Notes: generated from the letters alone by a model not told the origin. Shown: positions 32,711 to 45,965, counted from the stretch's first letter. The stretch is DNA of 64,000 bases from Chionoecetes opilio (GCA_016584305.1 JACEEZ010009539.1:167501-231500), one strand, 5' to 3'. A program made the numbers and translations.

Positions 32711-33254
32711 TAAGAAATAGACGTCCACACTAAAGATGTGGAACGTGTCCAAGCTCGCACAGGCTAAAGTAAAATTTTTAAATACCCTCACCTTAAAATA
32801 CTTCTATTACAATCTGACCCTAACCCAACCTCCATCCCCTTTTTTTTCTTTACTTTTTTTAAAAGAAAAGAAAAGGGCTAAATTGTTAAATTTTTTGTTT
32901 TAAAACCATAGATGGTTATTTATTTAATCAAAGAAATTTACTAAACTCCAGCATAAATCTGCTCTTCTTTGTTTGCCTGGTGTTCAATTAATTATCAGCA
33001 AGAATAGTGTGACTTCTTGTTGCTGATTTAGTCTTTCTCAAGCACATTTAAAACTTCTTTAGGTCAGAAACCCAAAATTTCCAGTGTAATCCTCATTGTT
33101 GGTGATGGGGCCTGAACTGTCAAAATTATTGTAGCGAAATATACTGCAATATATTTTTATTGTATTGAAAATATTTCCTGATTTGCTTGATGAGATGTTG
33201 GATGGTCTCTCTCTGGAGTCTGGGCTTGGAACCTTGCCTCGATTATGTGTTTAA

Positions 33255-33306
33255 TTACCTCCGCCAACGAAGTTGGAGGGGTTATGTTTTCACCCCGATC
33301 TGTCTG

Positions 33307-33348
<42 letters not shown>

Positions 33349-33527
33349 TAGTGTACAGCATTTCTAAAAAGTTACGAATAGATTTGAACCAAACTCGGTA
33401 TACCAAGTCTATTTTGGGATAAGGAAGAAAATGATTTAAATTTTGGATGAAATCTATTGACAAACTGTTGCCATGGCAACCCAAAGATGAAAATATTCGG
33501 CCGGAGGGATGCGCTCATACTGAGTGC
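33255..33527 (+). mobile_element. CCTCCGCCAA-type element in copy 2
   Basis: Counterpart of 28280-28540 with a longer (CTGT)n run. A further copy of only its 3' end (GGCGGAGGTATGCGCCCC) lies at about 33618-33645, after TA repeats. Confidence 0.65.
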
Positions 33528-33535
33528 ATATATAT

Positions 33536-33576
<41 letters not shown>

Positions 33577-33645
33577 TACATTATATATATATATACACGT
33601 ATATTTGATGAAAAAAATTCGGGCGGAGGTATGCGCCCCTTACTG

Positions 33646-36600
33646 AGTGCCCCCCCCCCCCCCCTCCCCTATTTTTTTTGTTTTTTTTTTTGTTGTGTGG
33701 AAAAGGGGAAGAAACCCTAGGGCCCTTTTCAGTACACCCGTACCCCCCTTTTGGGTTTAGTCCCAAGCGCCCTTTTATTGTTATTTTGTTCCGTCATGTA
33801 GCCGTTTGGCAGCACCCAAACCAAATTGTCATATTGTTTTCCCCATATAATTTTTTTAACTCTCCCCAAATTTTAAATACAAACTCTTTATCTTTTTGGG
33901 TTTTTCTCTTTCATTTTGTTTTAAACCTTTCCTTGAAAACATTTTTTAAAATTAAAAATGTAAAACCTTTTTCCATTTGGGTAGGGTTTTTAAATCCCAA
34001 GTTTTTAAAATTTTTTTGGGCATCTATTTGGGCAGTATAAAAAGGGAACCTCCGCAAATTTTTTTGGCCCCCAAATTGATAAAGAATCTTCAAAAACTCT
34101 GCCCTTGACTCTTTGAAATTGTGAGGGCAATGCGAGAACTTTTGGGAAAACCTGTTCTCTTTGCAAAGGGTTTTAAACCTTTCCCTCCCCCTTTTTTTAG
34201 CTAGGGGAAAAAAAATTTGGGAAATTAATTTTGTTTCACTTTTTCACTCCAGAAAAGGGAGCCCCCTTTTAACTGAGAAATTTCTCCCCAAAAAACTGCC
34301 CCAATTTTGGGGGCCTTAAACCAGTTTTGTAAAAAATGTTCTGACCACACCCCAAGAAACCTTTGGGTTAAACCACCCTTTCACTCCAAAAATTAACACC
34401 CCCAACTTACATCCATACCTTTAAAAAGAACAATTTTTTTAGGCTAACCACCATTTTGGGTTTAAGAAGGTTTTTTATGACTGCTGTGACACAGTTGTGT
34501 TTAGCTCGACAACAAAATTTGGGGTTTTCCCTTAATAGCTATCCGTCGGACATTTGCTCTTCAAGTCCACATTATATGCACATAACTTTATGGAAACTAC
34601 TTTAAAAATTTTTCCTTTTTCAACAGGGTGAAGTTGTTGCTTTTTTTAAGTCACGTTCCCCAATTTTAATTACCATTCTTTCAAAAAAAGTCCCTTGGAA
34701 AATTTTGGTCAAAAGAGGGTCTAAAATCTTTTTGGGGGGAATGGGGGGGTCACCTTTTTTTTCCTATGATTTCATCTAATCCACAGTTCTTTTTAAAAAA
34801 CCCTTGAAAAAGGCCTGCCCCATTATCAATGGAATCATTTTTGGGTTTTTACAAGCGTAGAGGGGTGAGTCGAGTATTTGGTTGGAAGTTAAAGCAAAGC
34901 CCCCCATAAAAAAATCTTTTAAAATCCCCCAAAGGGGTTCATTTTTTTTTTTGGATTTCCTGCAATTTTTTTGTTTGTTTTGTACAACCTATGCGGGCCC
35001 CCATCATTAAATTTTTCATCAATTGCAAAGCAATTTGGGGTGCCTTAAAAATTTAATTTGTAACCCCTTTAAGAACATCTCCAGACAATCTGATATATCC
35101 TTCCCAAAACCCCGACTTTTACTGGAAGCTTAAACAAAAAATGCAAGGTAACTACCCCCAATCATGAAGGAAAGCTGTACCTGTGGGACAGCCTTTACCA
35201 GAAACTTTTTACCAGCTCTCTCTACAATAAAAATTTGGGAGACACAGTTTTGCAAAATTTTTCCCCCCAAAAGCCACCCTACAGTTTATTTTTTAAATGA
35301 AAAAGGGGGAGTGCTAAGTCAGACAGCTTTTTTTCCAAACCCAAATCATTACCATTTTGAAAAATAACTTTCTGGGGGGAAATTTAGTTTTAAAAGGATC
35401 AAAACCATCAAAAACGCCCCACCCTCTGCAATACGGGCAGTTTTCTTTTTCTCCTCAACCAAACCTTTAAAATTTTTTCCTTTTTAGATCAGAGTCAGTC
35501 ATACCAAAACCGGGGCATCATCAAAGACTTCACTTTCTTTTTCCCTCGGAAAACAGTCTCACTATTCGGGATTTTGCTCCCCCTCTGACCTAAATTTTTA
35601 AACTGCCGGGAACAACTGCATCATTACCAATATTTCTCCACCCCAAAAGGGTTCCCCCCTCATCAAACCCTGTATTTTCGGGTTTTCCCCTCCTCAAATG
35701 AACTCTTTCAAGAGGTTTATTTTCTGGGGGCTGATGGCACTTTCTGTAGGGGTTTTTGGCCCTCGGGTTAAAAAACTCCTCTTGGAAAATTTTTCGGGAC
35801 ACAAGGGGTTTTTTAAAAACAAACTCTTTTCAATTCGGTTTTCACAAGAGAAAAACTCCTTCCCAAACATTATCTGATTACAACCGGGCCTGCCCCATGA
35901 GCAGCAAGCCCTCAGTAGTCTCTTTTTTTGGGTCCCTTTTGGGGTGCACATGTACCTAAAAGGGTGGGTATAAAAAGCAAGGAAAAATTTGCTTTTCTGC
36001 CCCTTTCCATTTTTTGGTGAAATTACACATAAATTTTCCCCCTCAGACAAAAAAATTTTTTGGGATGCTTTTTCCCACTTAAACCCAAAAGGGGTTTTAA
36101 CCCTGAAAAAATTTTTTTGATAAATTGCATTGCTCTCTCGGGAAACCAGTATGCACCTCCCAAATTACATCGTCCCCAATATTTTTTCCGACTCATCGAA
36201 ACTTTTTTTAAATTTCCCTTTTTTGTTTTCCTTTTCCCAAGTTCGCATAACGTTTGTCTACTATATTTGCATAGGGCAATCCCTAAAATAATCAACAAAC
36301 ACTCATTTACCGATAGGGTCCCCCTTTTGCCCTAGGTTGGCTTTTAAAAATTTTCGGGGGCTACCTTCCGAAGGGGGGTTTTCACCCATTGTTTTTTTGA
36401 AGCCCTTTTTTTGCTATGCTAGAGAAGAAGCCCTGATTTGGGGTCCTGGTTTCAGCGATATTTTAAAAGTTGATCATATAAAAATACCCTTTTAAATTAG
36501 TTTTTGCCACCCAAAACTAATAGAAATTAAACAAAATTTTACCAACATTGCGGGTTTTTTTTCCTTCCCAAATCCCAAATTTTGCCCTTTTAACATAGGA

Positions 36601-39600
36601 AAAACCTTAAAAAACAGCAGATTTAGTTCCCCCCCGGGGGCTTTCTTTTCACAAAAACAAAAAAAACCTTTTTTGATCGCAAAAAGGCTCAAAACCCCTG
36701 ATACCCAAAAGGTTTTGAACCGACAAACTAAGACTTTGCCCTTTTGGTGGGTATTACCACCTTTTAGAAAAAAGGGTGTTCGGGATCGGGAAAACCTTTT
36801 GGGTACCTTTTATGTTTTTAAACAGAAACCCCAAATTTACATTTGGGGGTTAAAAATTAAAACGTTTAACCAACATTTCATATTGCTTAGAAGCCCCTCA
36901 TTTTTAATGGCCACATCTTTAAATTTTTTCCCTAAGTACATTGCCCAGGGGTCGTTACACTTTTTTGTCCCAATGTGCAGGCCAGTTTTTTAGGGTCCAA
37001 TTTTGGGGGTGAATCCCCACTATCCCAAGCAGATGCGAGTTGAATTTTATCCTTTTTCTTTCTAGCTCCAAGATTTCTTTTTTTTCTTCTTTTTCCCCAA
37101 CCCTTAGTTTTCATCTTTGTCAGAAAACAAATGGGAAAAGGGGCATTTCGCCGAAATCCATATCTTTAACTTTTTGGACCATTTTAACAGATTTACCATG
37201 GGGCCCAGTGGATAGCACCTCTATTTGGGAAACTCATTTCTCATTATCTGCCCTTTCACCACCGAGTTCGGGTTTTTAAAAGACTTTATTCCCATAGCAA
37301 TCAAACCCCTTTTTTTGGAAAAATTTCATTCACAATGCCCAACTTTTTTCCCCGACGGCCCTTTTGCCTGGAAATAATCTGCCCCTTTCATCAATGTTTT
37401 AAACCCAGATCCGGGCCCTTCGGGTTTTTGCCCCCAAATTTTTCACCACATTTTGTTCAAATACTCCTCTACCCGGGTAAAACCTATGAAAATCATACCA
37501 GTGAAAACCCTGGGGGCTTTACAGCCCAAGAACAAGTTGAACTTTTTTTCATCTTTTAAAATTAAATTCTGGATGTCGTAGAAAGAAATAGTTTTTTTGG
37601 ATTCCTGTGAAAAAAATTTTTGCCCTCCCCTTGGGATCCACAAAAAAAAACAGTAAAAATTTTTTTAAAAATGGCATGGTCCCCTTGGTCAAAACCCTTT
37701 TCCCTCATTCTTTAACACTTAAATGCCCCTGGGTCCTCTGTGCAAAAAAGTTTAAACCTAGATTTTATGTTTCCCTTTTCTTTGGTAATATTTGTTACAA
37801 CAGGGGAAATATTGGAAAATTTGAAAACCTTTTCTGCCCGTACCCTGAGATTTTAGCCCAGTCCATGAAGGTGGGTTTTAATTCCCCAAACCCTTTGGGG
37901 CTTGAAAAAATCCCCTTTTTACCATCGGGGAAAGAGATGAGGAAAAGCCTTGGAAAAAGAAACCTGGCATGAACTCACTTGCGGGGCCTCAGAGCTCTGA
38001 AAAATTTTCCAAGACTGGATTTTTTTAAAACCCTAAATGGGAAAAACCCCCAAACCTTTAATTTGGAAAAAAAAACCCCACCCTTTCTTGATATTTTCAT
38101 TAAAAATTTCCCCCTGCTCAAAGCTTCTCCACCGGGGGAAATTTGGGGCCCTTTAAATGTCACCATCATCACCTCTTGTTGAGCGCAACACCGGAAAAAA
38201 ACCCAAAAACCCATCCCCCCGTCTTAAATCAGGGGAAACAGGTTTGGGTTTTCAGACCCCCTCGGAAAATTTCCAGCATCTTTACCCTTTCCCAAAATTC
38301 CCTCAACATTTGCCACCCCTTTCTAAATACTCATTTTACCTCAAAAGTTAAAAATTTATATGCCTTACTTTTGGATTTTTTGTAAACCCAAACCATTTTA
38401 AGATCAATTATATACTACCCGTTTTTTTTTTAAACTTTTTTTGGGTGATTGTGGGAAACCCTTTCAATAAAAAATTAAAAGGGGGAGAAAAGGGGACATT
38501 TGGCCCTAGGGAAAGGAAGTTATTTGTTCAAGTAAGGGGGTAAACCCTTTTTTGTTCAAAGCTATAAAAAATTTTCCATAGCTCCATAAAACCCTTTTTA
38601 CGCTTGAAAAAAATGTTGTGGGGAAATTAATCAAACAACCTATCGGAAATTTTAAACCTGTTTTAAAAATTTTTTTTGCACTGCGGTCCCTTCACCTGAA
38701 TAAAATGTCATAAACCAAAGAACCCCTAGGTACTAAATTTTTTCTTTACCCCAACTGATTAAAACCTTTGAACCAACCTCTTTGGACCTATTTTTCTGTA
38801 AAACCAAGATTCCCTTTTAAATGTCCCCACGGGCGTTCTTTTTTCCCACCTTTTTGTTTGTTCCCCAAATTTGGGTGCATGCATTTTTTTAAACCATTTT
38901 TTCTAAAATAAATTTTCTTTGAAGACCCTCAAAAACTTTTTTTGTCTCCCAAATTTTTGGGTTTGGTTTTCAGACCTTAAATTTTCTAAGGTGTTTCAAG
39001 TTTGCTAGCCTTTCTGCTTGGTTTTACATAAATGTCCCTTCTTCATCAAATACTTCAGTTTTTAGTCTGAATGCTCATAAAATTTTCACCCTTACCATCA
39101 TCCTTTCAAAAGTTTTTACTGGTTAAGAAGCTTTTGTCAGGGGTTTTGTAAAACCCGGGTCAGAATCTTTTTTACAGGGGTTAATTCTTTTTTTCGGGTC
39201 CCATCTGATTCATCGATTCTTAACTTGAAATTTTTTTTTGGGCAGTGTTTTTCAGTGGAATATTCACAATTTGCTTTTTTAGCTGGCCCAGAGTCGTAAA
39301 CCCTTTGTCCGAGGACTTTAAAAACCCCGAAACCTGTTGTGAGTGCAAAAACAGAATGTCATTTTTACAGGGTCAGTCATTGCCATTTGTAAACTTTTTT
39401 TTTGGGTGCCTACCAAAATTTCCTTTTTCCTTTTTGAAACTGGTTTCCAGTTTTTTACCAAGGGTTTTGTTTTCGATTCCCAAAATATTGTTCGAGGTCC
39501 CATCTAAGTTTATTTTTTTTTTTGCCAAAAAACTTTCCATAAAACCCCGGGTTTTAAAATCAAATACCACTTGCAGAGAAATTAAATTTTTCCCTTTTTA

Positions 39601-42600
39601 AACCCGCACCCACACCTTTTTTTTTGATGGAGTAAAATTGTTTTTCTAAAAGTTAAATTTTTTCGAAAAAAAGACATATCCATACTTTGGGGAATCTTTA
39701 AAGCTCCTCGTCTTTCATCATTTCACTCTATCCAAATTTACCTTGTAACAAAAGTGAAACATAGCGCCCGCTTTCCATGTTTCCCCCTTGTTCAACAACT
39801 TTCCCTTTTAAATTTATAACTGTTTTTCCCCCAATACACATTTGCTAGACAGGGCAACGTGGCTGAAGACCCCTTTTTTTAAAAAAAAGTCAAAACTGCC
39901 AACGACAAAGCCAAAATTTGGAAAAGGTTTTTCTTTTAAAGTTTCAAAATATTTTTTTTGCTCATTCCCCTGTTCTGCAGTTCTCACACCCTTTTTGGGA
40001 ACAAACCCCCTTCCCGATTTTGCTTAAAAAAAGAAAAAAAAGATTTAGTCGTTTTTAATTACGTCCAAAAGCTGGTTTTGGGTGTAAGTGTTTTCCCAGA
40101 GAAAACTTGACACTTCTTAAAAGGAAAAAAACCCTGGTAATATGAAACCCAAAAAGTTTTTTTGTCTTGGGCTCCAATCAAACATTTCCCCCCAATTTCT
40201 CGGCCCTCTTTCTGTAAATTTTCTGGGAAAAATAAACCCTTTTAATTTTGGGCCCCCAACTCCCGAATTTTTGTCTGCATTTGAAATGAAAACCCGTGCT
40301 TTTTTAAATTGGGAGCCTTTAATCCCATATTCTAACTTTCCCTGGGTCGTTTCTTTGTAGAATTTTTTTTATCTAAACGCGTGGGGCAGGGGTGTTTAAA
40401 AAAAGGCATTAGAATAAAAAGATTTTTTCAGGGGGGGTTTTTTTTTTTTTTCCTGTGAAACCCGTAATTTGCACTTTGCCACTTCTAATCGAGAAAAATG
40501 GTCCCCCCGTGGATGATTTCCTTTAAAGGGAAAAAAAAAAAAATAGGGAAGTGGGCCCACTTACATCCCCGATATGTGAGTGGGCATTTTGGGGCCCTCT
40601 ACACCTTTGGGAAAACCCTTTAAGTGTCCCACCTTGGGAGTGTATCTACAGTCCCCGGTTTCCCCCGCTGCCCCCCCCCACATTAAGGGGGGAAAAAAAT
40701 TGAATGAACAAAAATTAAAAAATTTTTAAAAAAATATGTAAGTACCCCGGTTGGGGAAAATGAAAACAACTGGGGGTTAATATATTTTTTAATTATAATA
40801 TATTTAAAAATCTTACTGTCTCCATTATGTAAATTTTTTTATCATTTTACAAGTTATCTTTAAAATTTTAAATTTTTCCTTCCCTCCTGCGAAACGCACG
40901 CGAAATTTCTCAAATCGTTTCCTAATATAGTTTACCCATCTTTGGGGGGAAAAAATTTTGGTTGCACTGTCACCACAATTTAAAGTACGCCAACCAAAGT
41001 AAGCTCAAGGGCCCTCCCTCCTAATTTATTTACTATCTCTGGTTAAATTCAGGCCCCACTGGGGTTTCCCCCTTTAAAGATAAAGCACATGAAAGCCCCA
41101 GTCGTTATCCTAATATTTAAAGTAAAACTAGTCTAAACCCACTTCCAACTGTTTTTCCCCCCTCACTTATTTTTTTTTTTCCCTTTTTTTCTCCTTGTCC
41201 TCCCACGTTTCTTTTGACATTTGTTGGGTTTTCCCCCTCTGCTAATTTGTGACCCCTTGGCCCCCTGGTCCCCCCAAAAGCATCCCAACCCTTTGGGGCC
41301 CTTTACCAAGGGCGAGAATATCACCTCCCCACAGGCGCCCTTTCTCAACGAAAGTCCCCAGCTGCTTCTAAAATTTTTCTAACCTAAATCCCCCCTTCTC
41401 ACCCTCGTTTTTGCTACGTGTCCCCAATTCTACTGGGGTTTTAAAAAATAAGCCCTAACCAGTGATTCAGGAAAAGAGGCGTGGGGGGAAAAATTCCTCC
41501 CTTTTGCTTATTGATACCCTTTGTTTTTTTTTTTCATCTCTTCCCTATTAATGTTAAATTTTTCCCCGCTTTCATAAAGTTTTGGAATTTTCATTGTTTT
41601 GGGCCGAATTTTTGCCACAAACCAGCACACACATCCCCCTTAATTTCGTCCCCGAAATTTTACATAATTGACAATACAAAACCCTTTTCACAATACACTC
41701 CATGTATCACAGGCACTCAACCCACCCCCTTTCCTCTGTAACACTGTTTTAAAGTTCCCCTTTTTTCGTGAATTCCTTAAAAAATTGGGCCTATAAATGC
41801 CTAAAAAACCCATCGAGCAGCTTCCCCCCGTTTTTCCCCGATCAAGGGTGCCAAAAATTCCCCTTTTTCACCGGGAAACATCCCCTGTTTTTCCCTGTAT
41901 TTCCCTGGCGCCCTTTATATCAGTTTTTCCGTCAGAATTGCACAAATTTTCAATTTAAAAACCGGGGCCTTTTCCCCCTTTATATCAGCCAACTAAAAAA
42001 TTTTTGGGGGCCCTTTCCCATTTATCATGTATCTTTTTAGTGGACGCCTGGGGGTTTGGGGTTGGGATGGAGGGAGTGGCGCAACCAGGGGGGTCTCCGA
42101 AATTTTTTCCTTTTCCCTGTAAGAAATCGAATACACTAAGTCCCGTTTTAAAAAAATTTTTTAAAAGGTTTTTACCTAGCGATGTGCCCCGCGTCACCTG
42201 ACCTTTTACACCTTTCCTTGTTTTGGGGCGCGCTTTTGCCTTTACCCAAATGGGATTTTAAACAAGCATCTAAACAACCAAAAAAACTATTGTTTCAGCA
42301 GCTGAAATATTAAAGGGCCCGAAAAAGGCCCCTCAGCCGATTGCGGAAAAATTTTCCATTTCCGCGACTAGCGATAAAACTACGGATTTACTGTGTACTG
42401 GGTGCGAAAACAAATTTTTTGCCCCCCCCTCCCCCGAAAAATATTCCTAAAAGGGGCCCTCTTTGGGTGGAGGATTGACACTAGAAAAATTCCCCCAGGT
42501 TCCCCATCAAAAACACGTAACATAAATCCTTCAAAGACTTCCAAAAATCAAACAGTAAAGGCCGCTTTACCGGGGGAAATGAGAATGAAATCACGGGGGT

Positions 42601-42691
42601 CCCGAGATTTGGACCTCAGAACACGTAAATGTACCGGGCACTGTGCGAAAACCGGCCCAGAACGATAAAAGGCTATTTTGAGACTTACGAG

Positions 42692-42736
<45 letters not shown>

Positions 42737-43660
42737 ATTTAAAAGATTATCACAAAAAATTTATATAAATTCCCCCGTTCTTTCCCCAATTTTTTCCCCA
42801 TATTTTGGTATATTTTCAATTTTCTTCCCTGTTTCCCCCCGGGAGTGACCTAAATTTCCCTTAAAAAGGGACATTTGCCTGCCCCTGGGAGCACTGCGGG
42901 CCGGGGGCTGCCGCCAGGGGCCCACCAAATCACAGTTGCCAATCACCCTCATAAAAAAATCCTTATTTTGGAAAATTTAAACTCCTCTTTTTTTACTCTA
43001 TTTTTCCCGTCACACACGCACCCCCCACATATAAAAATTTTAAAATGAATCAAGGTTTTCTTTTTTTCCCCCCTTTAAAGCCTTTTTTTTTTCCCTTTCG
43101 AAGCCAAAACTATTTCGTCCAAACTGTAACTTTTTTACTTGGCCAAAACTTTTTTGGCCCGCCCCATTTCACAGCCTAAAATAAACAGTTTTACCCCGTA
43201 TTTAATCTGTAAAATAAAAATACTTTAGAAAATATAAATTTAAATCTTTTTGTTTCTTTTAAGTGAAAAGTTTTTCCCCCATAAAAAAAGTTAAGAGACG
43301 AAATTTTAAAATTTTTGCGGCCCAAATTTTTTTCCTTTTACGCCCCGTATACCCGTTTTCCCCCAAAAGTAGTCCCAAGGAAAAAGAAGGGCGATTCCGG
43401 AAAAAATTTTTCAAGCCCATATGACACCTGATTTCGGCTGAAATGGTGTCCAAGCAGCGAAACGGGGGGCTTTTAAATAAACCTAAATCGGGGGGCCCAT
43501 TTGGGAAACCCTAAAATTTGGGGGGCCCCAAAGGGCCCCCCAAACACAGGTGGTGGGGCCCAAAACCCCCCCAATGCCCCAATGGGTGGGGTGGAAAGGG
43601 GGGGGTGATGGGTAAATTGGGGGAGGGGAATGGGGTTTGGGGGGGATGTTAAGGGGTTTT
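33646..43660. other. Low-quality sequence, no reliable gene
   Basis: About 10 kb in which runs of 3-6 identical bases dominate (AAAATTTT, CCCCTTTT, GGGGTTTT), beginning with a C-rich run at 33648. The open frames of 60-121 residues here are rich in Phe, Lys, Pro and Gly from these runs and show no family motif. Copy 2 and the 43660-44350 duplicate show how true sequence is altered by this smearing, so absence of genes cannot be concluded. Confidence 0.75.
42697..42733. repeat. (CT)n microsatellite
   Basis: Clean CT run within otherwise smeared sequence. Confidence 0.9.
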
Positions 43661-44350
43661 GGGGTTAATACCCTACATTTTTTACATCCTGATTTCAGGG
43701 AAAACTAGAAGGGGCTTAAACTGGAATTCTGTGTTTGGTGGGCCTTTTGGCCCCCCATACCGTGGGGGGGGCCGAAAAGGCCCCCCCAATAGCCCTCCGC
43801 CCGGGGCTTCCCAAAAAAGGGCCGGGCCCCGGGGGGCGGGTTTTGGCCCCGGCCCGTCCTTTTAATAATATTAGCGAAAATGTGTGTGTGTGTCCCCGTC
43901 CTTTTGTCCCCGATAGGGCCCCCCCCCCGTGGCGGAATCCCCTCATATGTCACAGTTTTGGGAAACCCGCTGACCAGGGGGGAAAGGTTTTTTAAACCCA
44001 CTTATGAGTGATTTCCCATTTCTTTTTTTTTAATTTTTTTTTTGGGAGCCTATTAGCCCAGAAATTTGTGAAAAAAAAATGTGGGTTGAGAGAATTGAGG
44101 AAACCTTGATGTAGGGTGATGGGTAATGGGTGAGTGAATGGGTGGGGTGATGGGTAATGGGTGTGGGGTGATGGGTGAGTGAATGGGTGGGGGGTGATGG
44201 GTTGGGGTGATGGGTGATGGGTGAGGGAATAGGTGGGGGGTGATGGGTAATAGGTGAGTGAATGGGTGTGTGGTGATGGGTAATGGGTGAGTGAATGGGT
44301 GGGGGGTGATGGGTAATGGGTGAGTGAATGGGTGGGGGGAATACATACAT
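43660..44350 (+). repeat. Smeared duplicate of 44730-45420
   Basis: The same order as the clean copy (GATTTCAGG, hairpin, GCGAAARTGTGTGTGTGTC, TGATGGGTAATGGGTGAGTG array) but with extra G and C runs in the first half. Confidence 0.75.
44105..44340 (+). repeat. G-rich minisatellite A
   Basis: Units built from TGATGGGTAATGGGTGAGTG and AATGGGTGGGGGG. Regular G-triplets are compatible with G-quadruplexes. The Thr/His/Ser/Pro repeat proteins on the minus strand are artefacts. Confidence 0.9.
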
Positions 44351-44399
44351 TTCTACATCCATGATTTCAGGAAAGTTAGAAGGGGCTATCTGGAGAGTC

Positions 44400-44453
44400 T
44401 GTGTTTGGTGGGCTTCGGCCCACCAAACACAGGTGGTGGGCCGAAGGCCCACC
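44400..44453. repeat. TTCG-loop hairpin pair
   Basis: A perfect 14-bp stem TGTGTTTGGTGGGC with loop TTCG (44400-44431), followed by GGTGGGCC-GAA-GGCCCACC (44435-44453). Variants recur at about 44515-44555, 44605-44645, 44796-44828 and 45465-45482. Confidence 0.9.
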
Positions 44454-44459
44454 AATAGC

Positions 44460-44730
44460 CCTAATGGGTGAGTGAATGGGTGGGGGGTGATGGGTAATGG
44501 GTGAGTGAATGGGCCCACCAAACACAGCTAGTGGGCCGAAGGCCCACCAATAGCCCTAATGGGTGAGTGAATGGGTGGGGGGTGATGGGTAATGGGTGAG
44601 TGAATGGGCCCACCAAACACAGCTGGTGGGCCGAAGGCCCACCAATAGCCCTAATGGGTGAGTGAATGGGTGGGGGGTGATGGGTGGGTAATGGGTGAGT
44701 GAATGGGTTGGGGGTGATGTGAATGGGTTG
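44460..44730 (+). repeat. G-rich minisatellite alternating with hairpins
   Basis: Alternation of the GGGTGAGTGAATGGGTG array and GGGCCGAAGGCCCACC hairpins, each cycle about 90 bp. Confidence 0.85.
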
Positions 44731-44847
44731 GCGTTAATACATACATGTCTACATCCATGATTTTAGTACAGCTAGAAGGGGCTATCTGGAGAGTTTGTGT
44801 TTGGTGGGCCTTCGGCCCACCAAACACAGGTGGTGGGCCGATGGCCC

Positions 44848-45110
44848 AACAATAGCCCTCCGCAGGAGCTAGCCAAAAAGGCCGCCCGCAGGGCGGCTTT
44901 GCGGCTAGTATAATAATATAAGCGAAAGTGTGTGTGTCTGTCTGTCTGTCTGTGTGTCCGCGATAAGTGCCACCCCCAGTGCCCCAATCCCATCATATGG
45001 CACAGTTTTGGAACCAGGTCGACCAGGGGAAGGTTTTAAGCCCACTTATGAGATGATCCGATCACTTTTTTGTTTTTTTGTTTAGCAGCCTATTAGCGAG
45101 AATTGTGAAA
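44848..45110 (+). repeat. GC-rich conserved block with CTGT repeat
   Basis: AATAGCCCTCCGCAGGAGCT, GCCGCCCGCAGGGCGGC hairpin, AAGCGAAAGTGTGTGTGTC and CTGTCTGT. The first 65 bp recur at 45477-45540. Confidence 0.75.
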
Positions 45111-45139
45111 AAAAGTGGGTTGCGAGAATTGAGGAAACC

Positions 45140-45400
45140 TTGATGTAGGGTGATGGGTAATGGGTGAGTGAATGGGTGGGGTGATGGGTAATGGGTGTGG
45201 GGTGATGGGTGAGTGAATGGGTGGGGGGTGATGGGTGATGGGTGAGGGAATAGATGGGGGGTGATGGGTAATGGGTGAGTGAATGGGTGTGTGGTGATGG
45301 GTAATGGGTGAGTGAATGGGTGGGGGGTGATGGGTAATGGGTGAGTGAATGGGTGGGGGGTGATGGGTAATGGGTGAGTGAATGGGTTGGTGTTAATACA
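45140..45400 (+). repeat. G-rich minisatellite B
   Basis: Second array of the TGATGGGTAATGGGTGAGTG unit. Confidence 0.9.
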
Positions 45401-45540
45401 TACATTTCTACATCCATGATTTCAGGAAAGCTAGAAGGGGCTATCTGGGGAGTCTGTGTATTGTGGGCCGACGGCCCACCAATAGCCCTCCGCAGGAGCT
45501 AGCCAAAAAGTCCGCCCGGAGGGCGGCTTTGCGGCTATTA

Positions 45541-45667
45541 TACTATATAATTATAATATATATATTATATATTTATATATATACAGTATATATATATACA
45601 GTATATATTATATATATATATATAATATATATACGTAATATATATATAACAGTATATATATATACAG

Positions 45668-45698
<31 letters not shown>

Positions 45699-45705
45699 TA
45701 TATAC

Positions 45706-45739
<34 letters not shown>

Positions 45740-45756
45740 GTATATATATATATATG

Positions 45757-45787
<31 letters not shown>

Positions 45788-45789
45788 CG

Positions 45790-45858
<69 letters not shown>

Positions 45859-45882
45859 TTATATATATATATTATATATATA

Positions 45883-45959
<77 letters not shown>

Positions 45960-45965
45960 TATATA
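45541..45965. repeat. (TA)n tract with CG/CAG interruptions
   Basis: Over 400 bp of TA repeats, with TACGTATA and TACAGTATA interruptions. Confidence 0.95.

Larger units (their letters stand above)
28819..33535 (+). repeat. Large direct duplication, copy 2 (low quality)
   Basis: Colinear with 23870-28540. Differences are mainly dropped bases and homopolymer changes (for example AAAAATTTTT in place of AAATTAT). It contains the paired-arm motifs (about 29099 and 29378), Gypsy-B LTR, integrase fragment, Gypsy-A LTR, FB-delta unit and short element again. Confidence 0.9.

Noticed and set aside
35590..36300. Possible host or retroelement genes in the 33.6-43.6 kb region (frames of 60-121 residues)
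   Set aside because: Residue composition follows homopolymer runs and no domain motif survives.
44400..44453. Bacterial-type intrinsic terminator
   Set aside because: The hairpins are strong but lack a following T run and occur as repeats in animal DNA with no gene nearby.
44030..44521. Thr/His/Ser/Leu/Pro repeat proteins on the minus strand
   Set aside because: They follow the G-rich minisatellite in every frame and show no codon-level constraint. The same applies to 45082-45417.
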